A DNA stretch of 10,645 bases from Pseudomonadota bacterium (GTDB lineage: Bacteria; Pseudomonadota; Alphaproteobacteria; Rhizobiales; Beijerinckiaceae), in assembly GCA_023422485.1 (NCBI GenBank), contig JAGTAM010000380.1, positions 1 through 10,645 on the forward strand, in the 5' to 3' direction. The notes beneath the pieces were generated by a model that ran no database searches, was not told where the DNA came from, and worked only from the letters and a program-made list of their open reading frames with translations. Both the position numbers and the translations under genes were made by a program. Position 1 is the first letter of the stretch. Every line of letters begins with the position of its first letter. Of this stretch, positions 1-5,162 are shown piece by piece.

Positions 1-447
1 GTGGTGAAGACCGTGCGCGCCCGCACGGTCGCCGAGGGGCGCCGCTTCCGCCATCTCAACTACATCCGCAACCTCGACGCCCACATCGTCGACGAGCCGC
101 CGGCTTTGCTCGGCGACGACACCGCCCCGAACCCGACCGAGGCCCTGCTCGCGGCTTTGGGCACCTGCGTCGCCGTCGGCCTCCAGGCCAACGCGATCGC
201 CCGCGGCTGGACCGTGAAGGGCATCGAGGTCGAGTCGGAGGGCGACATCAACATCACGTCGGTCTGGGGCACCGGCGACCTCTCGGAGAAGCCGGTCGGG
301 CTCACCGCCGTACGGCTCAAGGTGCATCTCGACATCGAGGGCGCGACGGCCACCGAACTCGACGAACTCGTGGCCCATGCCGGGCAATGGTCGCCGGTGC
401 TCAACACGGTGAAGAACCCCGTCGCCGTCACCCTGGCGCGGGCCTGA
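1..447 (+). CDS. OsmC-like family protein (probably 5' partial)
   Basis: This is an OsmC/Ohr-fold protein, a family that includes thiol-dependent peroxidases acting on organic hydroperoxides in the cytoplasm. The family signature is visible: DEPPALLGDDTAPNPTEALL (residues 31-50) leads into the central helix LGTCVAVG, with the conserved Cys at 56. At the second family Cys, normally in a CPV motif, this protein has Ser131 in WSPV, so it carries a single thiol and may not follow the standard two-Cys peroxidase cycle. The reading frame is open at base 1 and begins with two GTG codons directly at the window edge, so the true start is probably upstream. The stop lies only 5 bases before the ATG of the acyl-CoA dehydrogenase-like gene, which suggests co-transcription. 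The family call is firm; the substrate is unknown. Confidence 0.85.
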   Translation: MVKTVRARTVAEGRRFRHLNYIRNLDAHIVDEPPALLGDDTAPNPTEALLAALGTCVAVGLQANAIARGWTVKGIEVESEGDINITSVWGTGDLSEKPVGLTAVRLKVHLDIEGATATELDELVAHAGQWSPVLNTVKNPVAVTLARA

Positions 448-452
448 GCCCG

Positions 453-1529
453 ATGGCCGCCAGCGCCCGCATCGCGGAGTCCGCGCCGCCCGAGGTCGCC
501 GGGATCGTGAGCGCGCGCTTGCGCCCGCGCCTCGCCGCGATCGACGCCGGGGAATACCCTGCTGACATCCTGCGGGCGCTCGGGGCGGCGGGCGCCTATG
601 GGCACCACGCCGACGGTACGGCGGTGGGGCTGCTCGCCGCCATCGACGCGATGACGGAGGCGGGGCAAGCCTGCCTCTCGACCGCCTTCTGCATGTGGTG
701 CCAGGACGCCCTGGTCTGGTATCTCGCCCGCGGCGAAGAGGACGGCCCGCGCCGCCATCTCGCGGCCCTGGCCTCGGGCGCGGCGCTCGGCGGCACCGGG
801 CTGTCGAACCCGATGAAGGCGTTCTCCGGCATCGAGCCGCTGGCGCTGCAGGGCGAGCGCGCGGGCAGCGGCTACCGGGTGCGCGGGCGCCTGCCCTGGG
901 TCTCGAATCTCGGCCCCGGCCACCGCTTCGCCGGCATCCTTGCCCTCCCCGATGGCCGGCGCGTCATGGGCGTGTTCGAGGCCGGCACGGACGCCGTCTC
1001 GATCGCCGCCAACGCCCGCTTCGTCGCGCTCGAAGGCACCGGCACCTACACGGTGATGATCCGCGACGCGCATCTGTCCGAGGCCGACGTGGTCACGCAC
1101 GATGCCGCCGCCTTCGTGCCGCGCATCCGCAACGGCTTCGTGCTGCTCCAGACCGGCATGGGCCTGGGGCTCGCCCGCGGCGTCGCGGCGCTGATGCGCG
1201 CGGATGCCCGCGGCCGGACAAGCGCGGCGTCCCTGCCGCTCGGTCCGGAGGCGATCGAAGCGCGGGCGGACGCCCTTCGCGTGCGCGTCGCGGCGGCTGC
1301 CGAGGCGCAGGCCGCAACCGACCGCGCGACCTTCCTGGAGACGCTGCGCCTGCGCCTCGATGTGTCCTGGCTGGCCCTGGAGGCGGCGCAATCGGCCATG
1401 CTCCAGGCCGGGGCGCGGGGCTACCTCGAAGGCGCGGAGGCGTTCCGGCGGCTGCGCGAGGCGCAGTTCGTGGCGATCGTCACCCCCTCGGTGAAGCACA
1501 TCACCACGGAACTCGCGCGAGGCGCCTGA
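453..1529 (+). CDS. Acyl-CoA dehydrogenase-fold flavoprotein (DszC/SfnC-like)
   Basis: This 358-residue protein has the acyl-CoA dehydrogenase layout: a helical N-terminal domain (about 1-110), a middle beta domain with the flavin-contacting segment GGTGLSNP (113-120) and a PWVSNLGPG strand region (148-156), and a C-terminal helical bundle (about 225-350). The C-terminal segment reads REAQFVAIVTPSVKHI, without the Glu-Gly-Thr/Gly stretch that carries the catalytic base in many acyl-CoA dehydrogenases. It therefore resembles the flavin-dependent monooxygenase-like branch (DszC, SfnC), which oxidises sulfur compounds rather than acyl-CoA; this is inference. ATG 453 was chosen because it follows the OsmC-like stop by 5 bases; an in-frame ATG at 387 would lie inside the OsmC-like gene. 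No strong Shine-Dalgarno is visible, so translational coupling is likely. The pairing with an OsmC-like protein would suit sulfur acquisition or redox metabolism. Confidence 0.83.
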   Translation: MAASARIAESAPPEVAGIVSARLRPRLAAIDAGEYPADILRALGAAGAYGHHADGTAVGLLAAIDAMTEAGQACLSTAFCMWCQDALVWYLARGEEDGPRRHLAALASGAALGGTGLSNPMKAFSGIEPLALQGERAGSGYRVRGRLPWVSNLGPGHRFAGILALPDGRRVMGVFEAGTDAVSIAANARFVALEGTGTYTVMIRDAHLSEADVVTHDAAAFVPRIRNGFVLLQTGMGLGLARGVAALMRADARGRTSAASLPLGPEAIEARADALRVRVAAAAEAQAATDRATFLETLRLRLDVSWLALEAAQSAMLQAGARGYLEGAEAFRRLREAQFVAIVTPSVKHITTELARGA

Positions 1530-1642
1530 CACGACCTCCACCGCACGAACCGTCCGCTGCATGGGCCGCGCGCTCGACCGGCGCTGGTGCAGCGGGCGCT
1601 TCGCGAGAGAGCCAACGCTGGCGACTTAGAGCGCCTCGCAAC

Positions 1643-1696
1643 ACTCCCGATCACCGGCCGTTCTCGCTCTGAAGACGACAGCGCAGCGGGAGTTTT
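1643..1696 (+). terminator. Possible weak terminator after the ACAD-like gene
   Basis: The 7-base arms ACTCCCG (1643-1649) and CGGGAGT (1687-1693) are exact inverted complements, and the right arm runs into TTTT (1693-1696) on the plus strand. The 37-base spacer is long for an intrinsic terminator and the element lies about 110 bases past the stop codon. It is the only terminator-like structure noticed between the plus-strand pair and the convergent phospholipase-like gene. Confidence 0.25.
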
Positions 1697-1707
1697 GTGA
1701 GAGACAC

Positions 1708-2127
1708 TTACTCCGGAGCCAGGTCCGCGTCGGGCTCGCTCTCGACATCGACCGCCGTGGGCGCGGCAACGGGAGCGGGCGACCGGGCCGACGGGGCCGA
1801 CGGCATCATCGCCGCGCCTGACGCCACGAGCCCGGCCAGCATCCGCAGGTCTGCCGGCTGGCGCGGATCGTCGGCCACGCGCTCGGCATCCACCTGGAGC
1901 CGAAGGTTGCAGGCTTTCGGCGCCAGCGCGCCGTCCGGTGTGCAGGCGTCGTGGCGGGCGCAGGCCGCGTCCAGCGCATCGACGGGTGCCGCCGGCCCGT
2001 TGTTGCCGGGCCCGCAATAATTGCCGTGCAGCAGCATCGGCGGACCGTCGACCGCGGCTGCGGTCTGCGTGAGTGCGGGCACCGCCAAGCCGGCGACCAG
2101 AAGCAGAGGAAGAATCGAACGGTTCAT
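1708..2127 (-). CDS. Secreted phospholipase A2-like protein
   Basis: This 139-residue protein has a Sec signal peptide (MNRSILPLLLVAGLAVPALT, probable cleavage near TAAA-V, residue 25-26) followed by a compact PLA2-like core. The calcium-loop signature YCGPGN spans 37-42, and the helix CARHDAC (56-62) carries the His59-Asp60 dyad used by secreted phospholipases A2 to hydrolyse the sn-2 ester of glycerophospholipids. Four Cys (38, 56, 62, 73) could form two disulfides in the periplasm or outside the cell. The C-terminal third, from about residue 105, is Ala/Pro/Ser-rich and probably disordered. An AGGAG lies about 12 bases before the ATG. The gene sits 126 bases downstream of the four-Cys secreted protein on the same strand. 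The fold assignment is fairly secure; activity and target membrane are not known. Confidence 0.8.
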   Translation of the reverse strand: MNRSILPLLLVAGLAVPALTQTAAAVDGPPMLLHGNYCGPGNNGPAAPVDALDAACARHDACTPDGALAPKACNLRLQVDAERVADDPRQPADLRMLAGLVASGAAMMPSAPSARSPAPVAAPTAVDVESEPDADLAPE

Positions 2128-2224
2128 CGGAAAGCGTCTCTCCTGTCGTCGATCGTATCTGGGCGCGGGTGCCGTCCCGGCGCCGTCCGGCCGCGCTGCG
2201 CGCGTGGCGACCGGTCTGAGGAGG

Positions 2225-2244
2225 CGCGACGATCGAGCGTCGCG
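2225..2244 (-). terminator. Hairpin after the four-Cys secreted protein gene
   Basis: The arms CGCGACG and CGTCGCG are exact 7-base complements around the loop ATCGAG, ten bases past the stop of the upstream minus-strand gene. No T-run follows on the minus strand, so it may be a weak or factor-assisted terminator, or a processing hairpin between this gene and the phospholipase-like gene. Confidence 0.4.
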
Positions 2245-2253
2245 CTCGAGCCC

Positions 2254-2517
2254 TTAGCGCAGGCTCGCGGAGCGCCGCCCGGCCGAGGACGCGATCCCCT
2301 CGTCGAGGGCGGCCCGGCAACCGGGGCTGAGGCTCGTCCGCTGTGCCTTCATGCAGCTCACGATGCGGCCGCGGTCCGGAATCGATGTCAGGCACAGCCG
2401 CATGACGTCGTCGCGGCAGAGAGCGGCCTGCTCCTCCTCACCGGCCCGCACGCTGGCCGTGCCGGTGGCCGAGAAGGCGATCAGAGCCAGCACCGTGCGG
2501 GTTCCGATCCTCATCAT
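2254..2517 (-). CDS. Small exported four-Cys protein (GLG1-type cysteine-rich repeat)
   Basis: This 87-residue protein has a signal peptide of about 25 residues ending near SVRA. The mature part has Cys34, Cys42, Cys55 and Cys67 in a C-x7-C-x12-C-x11-C pattern with the phrases CRDDVMRLC, DRGRIVSC and LSPGC. This matches the short bacterial version of the cysteine-rich GLG1 (Golgi glycoprotein 1) repeat, which is common in alphaproteobacterial exported proteins of unknown function. The four Cys probably form two disulfides in the periplasm. ATG 2517 was chosen because AGGAG lies 6 bases upstream; a TTG at 2520 and a second ATG at 2514 are the alternatives. A strong EcfG-type promoter lies upstream, so expression under the general stress response is likely. 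The tail from about 75 is Ser/Arg/Ala-rich. Confidence 0.77.
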   Translation of the reverse strand: MMRIGTRTVLALIAFSATGTASVRAGEEEQAALCRDDVMRLCLTSIPDRGRIVSCMKAQRTSLSPGCRAALDEGIASSAGRRSASLR

Positions 2518-2573
2518 CAAGGTCTCCTGTCTCCTGCCGGCCGGGCGACAGCTCCAGCCAAGGTCCGACGGTG

Positions 2574-2599
2574 AACGTCAGGAGATGTCGGCTCGTTCC
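2574..2599 (-). promoter_or_regulatory. EcfG-type (general stress response) promoter
   Basis: Read on the minus strand, GGAAC (2599-2595) is followed after exactly 17 bases by CGTT (2577-2574). This matches the consensus GGAAC-N16/17-CGTT known for the alphaproteobacterial general stress sigma factor EcfG, which is freed by the PhyR/NepR partner switch. It faces the four-Cys exported protein gene and predicts a leader of about 50 bases that ends in an AGGAG ribosome binding site. Promoter activity has not been shown. Confidence 0.6.
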
Positions 2600-2649
2600 T
2601 TGCGCCCCTGACCGCAACGGCGGGAAGCCGGTGCGCCATCCGCCGCGCC

Positions 2650-2674
2650 GGAACGGATGGCCTCCGGTTTCGAT
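2650..2674 (+). promoter_or_regulatory. Weak EcfG-like promoter match, divergent
   Basis: GGAAC (2650-2654) is followed after 16 bases by CGAT (2671-2674), one mismatch from the CGTT of the EcfG -10 element. It points toward the Gly-rich exported protein gene, with a long leader of about 105 bases. An AT-rich stretch with TATATAAG near 2690-2700 is an alternative location for a housekeeping-type promoter. Confidence 0.25.
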
Positions 2675-2786
2675 GCTGCGATGTCTGCACATATATAAGA
2701 CAATATTAAAGGAGCGGATGGAATTCATGCTGAAACATCGCGCCGGAGGAGGGTTATATGGTGATATCATCATCAGGAGACCATCG

Positions 2787-3068
2787 ATGCAGAAGTTTCG
2801 CATTGCGTGCTTTACTTCGCTTTTTCTGATCGGGGGGCTCGGAGCCGTGTCGGCAGGGGAGACGTCCGGCCCGACCGGTTCTCAGCAGCCGGCCGCGCCC
2901 TCCGGCACGTCGCGTGCCGGTACGGCGGGCGAGATGCGGAAGGGCGACGCGATGAAAGGTGGGGAGTTGGGCGGCGGCTCGGGGAATACCGGCGTGCCGG
3001 GAACGTCACCCGCTGCGGAGGGGAACCGGAACCAGGATTCGCGCACCACGAAGACACGCGACCGCTAA
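2787..3068 (+). CDS. Small exported Gly/Ser/Thr-rich protein
   Basis: This 93-residue protein has a clear signal peptide (basic MQKFR start, hydrophobic core, cleavage near VSA-G, residue 23-24). The mature part of about 70 residues is low-complexity, rich in Gly, Ser, Thr, Pro and Ala, without Cys or a recognisable domain, and is probably disordered and periplasmic or surface-exposed. ATG 2787 is chosen because CAGGAG sits about 7 bases upstream and places the signal peptide at the N-terminus; in-frame ATGs at 2718 and 2727 would bury it. The gene is divergent from the four-Cys exported protein and convergent with the Crp/Fnr gene, from which a strong hairpin separates it. The function is unknown. 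Confidence 0.7.
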   Translation: MQKFRIACFTSLFLIGGLGAVSAGETSGPTGSQQPAAPSGTSRAGTAGEMRKGDAMKGGELGGGSGNTGVPGTSPAAEGNRNQDSRTTKTRDR

Positions 3069-3082
3069 GGCGGCTCCCCCTC

Positions 3083-3106
3083 GGCCGGGACCGGACGGTT
3101 CCGGCC
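3083..3106. terminator. Shared hairpin terminator between convergent genes
   Basis: The arms GGCCGGGACC (3083-3092) and GGTTCCGGCC (3097-3106) form a 10-pair stem with one G-T wobble and a 4-base GGAC loop. It fills most of the 38-base gap between the stop of the plus-strand Gly-rich gene and the stop of the minus-strand Crp/Fnr gene, so it can serve both. There is no T-run, as is common in high-GC genomes. Confidence 0.6.
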
Positions 3107-3856
3107 TCAGGCCGCGACCGGCACTTCGCGATGCAGATAGTTCGGCCGGAACTCGGCCATGTCCATGAGGCCTGGCAGGTCGCACAGCGTCAGGCGCCTG
3201 CCCTTGCGCTCGATCAGCCCCGCGCGCTTGAGTTCGCCCAGCGAGCGGTTCACGTGCACGCTGGTCATGCCGGTGGTGTCGGCAAGGTCGAGCTGCGTGA
3301 TCGGCAGGTCGTAGCTGTCGCCGAAGGCCAATCCAACGGCCCGCATGCGGACTAGCAACTCGCAGAACAGGTGGGCGAGCCGCTCCACGGCGGAGCGCCG
3401 GCCGAGATTCATGATCCACTCCCGCAGGATCGCCTCATCGACGAGCGCGGCCGTGCGCAGGCACCGCTCCAGGGCGGGGCGCGAGCGCAGATCCCGAGCG
3501 GCCTCGGGCGCGACCCGGGCGACGCGACAGGTGGAGAGGGTGCCGACCGCGTGATCCATCCGGTTCAGGACGGAGCGTTCGAAGTCGCAGACATCCCCCG
3601 GAATGAGATAGGCCATGATCTGGCGTGCCCCGTTCTCCCGCAGCTTGTAGCGGCAGGCGAATCCCTCGGTGATCGCGAGCATGCCCTCCGGCCGGGCGCC
3701 CGCGGAGATCAGGTCGGCTCCGGCCGGGACCAGCCGCGTTCCCGACTCGAAGATGGCCAGGGCGGTGGCGTCCGCCTCTTCCAGCCGGCAGAATCCCTGC
3801 AGCTTGCGCAGGACGGGCCCGCCCGTCGCGGCGATGCCCCCCGGTACGACCTTCAT
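3107..3856 (-). CDS. Crp/Fnr family transcriptional regulator
   Basis: This 249-residue regulator has a cyclic-nucleotide-binding-type beta-barrel (about 20-125), a dimerisation helix (about 130-165) and a C-terminal winged helix-turn-helix (about 166-228). The turn-helix region reads LPITQLDLADTTGMTSVHVN, and the recognition helix lies at about 198-210. It lacks the N-terminal Cys group that binds the FNR iron-sulfur cluster; its seven Cys (23, 68, 90, 110, 132, 165, 225) are scattered. Direct oxygen sensing of the FNR kind is therefore unlikely, and the ligand is unknown. The start overlaps the stop of the upstream 66-residue gene as ATGA and has only a weak AGG upstream, which suggests translational coupling. 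The family is certain; the target genes are not. A TTG-N8-CAA site lies upstream of the metal ATPase in this window, but whether this protein binds it is open. Confidence 0.92.
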   Translation of the reverse strand: MKVVPGGIAATGGPVLRKLQGFCRLEEADATALAIFESGTRLVPAGADLISAGARPEGMLAITEGFACRYKLRENGARQIMAYLIPGDVCDFERSVLNRMDHAVGTLSTCRVARVAPEAARDLRSRPALERCLRTAALVDEAILREWIMNLGRRSAVERLAHLFCELLVRMRAVGLAFGDSYDLPITQLDLADTTGMTSVHVNRSLGELKRAGLIERKGRRLTLCDLPGLMDMAEFRPNYLHREVPVAA

Positions 3857-4053
3857 CCGACCTGTCCCGCCTGAGTAGCCCGTTCCCCCGCCAAGCCGAT
3901 CGCGTCGCGCGGCAAGGCCGGCCCGTTGGCCGGGCAATCCGCACCCGCCAGGGCATTCGCCGCGGAATTCGCCAAGGCGTCGGGCAGGTCCGGGCCGAGG
4001 ATCGGGACGGCCTGGACGATCAGAACGAAATCCCTCCGGTTCGGCTGTGTCAT
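3853..4053 (-). CDS. Small hypothetical protein coupled to the Crp/Fnr gene
   Basis: This 66-codon reading frame begins at an ATG with GGGAG 5 bases upstream and ends in an ATGA overlap with the start of the Crp/Fnr gene. Its codons have strongly G/C third positions, as in the surrounding genes, which supports real coding. The product has a short hydrophobic stretch near the N-terminus (FVLIVQAVPILG, about 9-20), then an Ala/Gly/Pro-rich remainder with one Cys. No family was recognised. It could be a small partner of the regulator or mainly a leader that couples translation to it. The strong start signal and overlap carry the call; the protein sequence itself is not diagnostic. Confidence 0.5.
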   Translation of the reverse strand: MTQPNRRDFVLIVQAVPILGPDLPDALANSAANALAGADCPANGPALPRDAIGLAGERATQAGQVG

Positions 4054-4432
4054 GATCGCTCCCGAAACGTGAAATGCCTGAACCGCCGTGAGAACGGGCG
4101 GCGCAGCTTCCCACGGTGCCCTCGCCGGCTGTCCGCCGGACCCGCGTGGTCAAGGGGCGTGCGGCGAGGGGCCGGGAAGGTTGTAGGACACGTTAAACGT
4201 CGATCCAGCGGCATGTAAGCCGCTCCCTCCTGTGTGTGCGGTATCCGACATTGCAATATTTGCCATGGGACGCGTGTTGAGCAAGAGCCCCGGCAATCGA
4301 GGTCGAATCTCTAGTGAGGTGCCGCGGTTGGATACGGTCACCTTCGGGGCGATGCATCAATTGCGCCGGCGCGGCGGCTTTGGGGCCACCGCAAGGGGCA
4401 TGCCCCTTGCCCGTGCCGTTCGGGGCGAGCCC
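4054..4432. other. Intergenic region upstream of the crp/fnr unit and downstream of csp
   Basis: No convincing gene was found in these 379 bases. The stretch must hold the minus-strand promoter of the 66-codon gene and Crp/Fnr unit; no consensus promoter was identified with confidence. A small hairpin AGCGGC-ATGTAA-GCCGCT lies at 4207-4224, next to a GGAGG-like sequence read on the minus strand. A 54-codon Arg-rich frame (4050-4214, minus) follows that GGAGG but looks like a composition shadow. A 20-base palindrome lies at 4391-4410. Confidence 0.5.
4391..4410 (-). terminator. Perfect 20-base palindrome after the copper protein gene
   Basis: The two halves GCAAGGGGCA and TGCCCCTTGC are exact complements, which allows an 8-pair stem with a CATG loop. 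It starts 22 bases past the stop of the copper-storage-like gene on the minus strand, the place expected for a terminator. No T-run follows. A perfect palindrome can also be a protein-binding site, so the role is not settled. Confidence 0.5.
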
Positions 4433-4945
4433 CTACACCGTCTTCCGGCACTCCGCGGCGCAGGTCCGGCACGCCTCGCGGCAGGCGCGGCAGGCTGCGA
4501 TGTCGGGGAACTTGGCGCATTCGGTCTCGCAGGCGGTGCAGATGTCGGCCACCGCCCGGGCCATGGCGCGGGTGTGGAGCGAGTTGACCGCCGCGAGCGT
4601 CTCCAGCGCCGCGCAGGCATGGACGAGATCGTAGGTCGCCTTCATGCAGGCGGCCATGCTCGTATCCTTCATCGCCAGCATGCCGAAGCAGTGGCCCAGG
4701 CAGTCGTTGCCGGTGGCGACGCAGCGGGCGCTCGCCTCCGTCAGCACCGCGAACGGTGCCGGATGGCCGGCATGGCCGCCGTGGTCGTCCCCATGAGCCT
4801 GCCCATGAGCCTGCCCATGAGCCTGTCCATGCGCTTCACCATGAGCGTGTCCCTGGTCGTGGTCGGCCGCCTGGGCACGAGCCGCAGCCAGCGAGGCCAA
4901 GCCTGCCGCCGCGCCCAAAGCCGTGATGAAGTTCCGACGTTCCAT
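4433..4945 (-). CDS. Tat-exported four-helix-bundle copper protein (Csp1-like)
   Basis: This 170-residue protein resembles the copper storage protein Csp1 known from methanotrophs, in which Cys side chains pointing into a four-helix bundle hold many Cu(I) ions. It has a twin-arginine signal (MERRNFITAL, then a hydrophobic Ala-rich stretch, probable cleavage at AQA near 26), a His-rich linker (about 29-61) and a Cys-rich bundle (about 65-170). There are 13 Cys, at 75, 82, 86, 100, 111, 136, 139, 143, 152, 155, 159, 162 and 166, many in helix-compatible CxxC and CxxxC spacing; Csp1 also has 13. The linker holds repeated GQAHG units that could bind metal too. ATG 4945 puts the Arg pair at residues 3-4 and has GGGGG 9 bases upstream; ATG 4954 is the alternative. 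It stands alone, about 170 bases from the aminotransferase gene. The role is probably periplasmic copper buffering. Confidence 0.86.
   Translation of the reverse strand: MERRNFITALGAAAGLASLAAARAQAADHDQGHAHGEAHGQAHGQAHGQAHGDDHGGHAGHPAPFAVLTEASARCVATGNDCLGHCFGMLAMKDTSMAACMKATYDLVHACAALETLAAVNSLHTRAMARAVADICTACETECAKFPDIAACRACREACRTCAAECRKTV
4791..4850 (-). repeat. Five 12-base tandem units encoding the His-rich linker
   Basis: Five consecutive 12-base units start at 4791, 4803, 4815, 4827 and 4839. The first two are identical (CCATGAGCCTGC), the third has one change, and the last two have more. In the coding strand each unit gives four residues, so length changes by whole units keep the frame; the encoded motif is mainly GQAH. 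The array lies inside the copper protein gene, between the Tat signal and the Cys-rich bundle, and is a likely site of slippage-driven length variation. Confidence 0.85.
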
Positions 4946-5067
4946 CCCGCTCATCCCCCGTTCGCAGATCCGGCCGCGCCCCCTCATCGGTCGTGGGCCG
5001 AGACGGCTATCCTACCGCTGCGCCGATGGCCGGCGAAACCGTTCTCCGAAAGATGTGATCGGCAGCC

Positions 5068-5089
5068 GGAAGAGACCCGGAAGAGACCC
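5068..5089. repeat. Two-copy 11-base tandem duplication
   Basis: GGAAGAGACCC is present twice back to back in the intergenic space between the aminotransferase and copper protein genes. It lies about 125 bases upstream of the copper protein start. With only two copies it may be a recent slippage event, and no function is apparent. Confidence 0.6.
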
Positions 5090-5162
5090 GGCCGAGCGCA
5101 TCGCGCCCGGCGCCCTCGGTCCTCGTCTCGGCCATGCCCGAGCCTGCAGGTGACGGGCAGGG

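Noticed and set aside
60..1562. Long minus-strand open frame opposite the OsmC-like and ACAD-like genes
   Set aside because: It is Arg/Ala/Gly-rich without domain character and lies antisense to two recognisable genes; typical of high-GC shadow frames.
2571..3068. Longer version of the Gly-rich exported protein starting at 2571
   Set aside because: It would bury the signal peptide; ATG 2787 has a good ribosome binding site right before the signal peptide.
3107..4153. Extended 348-codon version of the Crp/Fnr gene
   Set aside because: The first 99 codons have Arg/Gly-rich shadow character and overlap the 66-codon frame; the regulator family starts normally at ATG 3856.
4050..4214. Arg-rich 54-codon minus-strand frame with a GGAGG-like site upstream and a stop overlapping the 66-codon gene
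   Set aside because: Composition looks like non-coding shadow (many Arg, Pro, His), and the spacing to the GGAGG is long; only position favours it, so it was not called.
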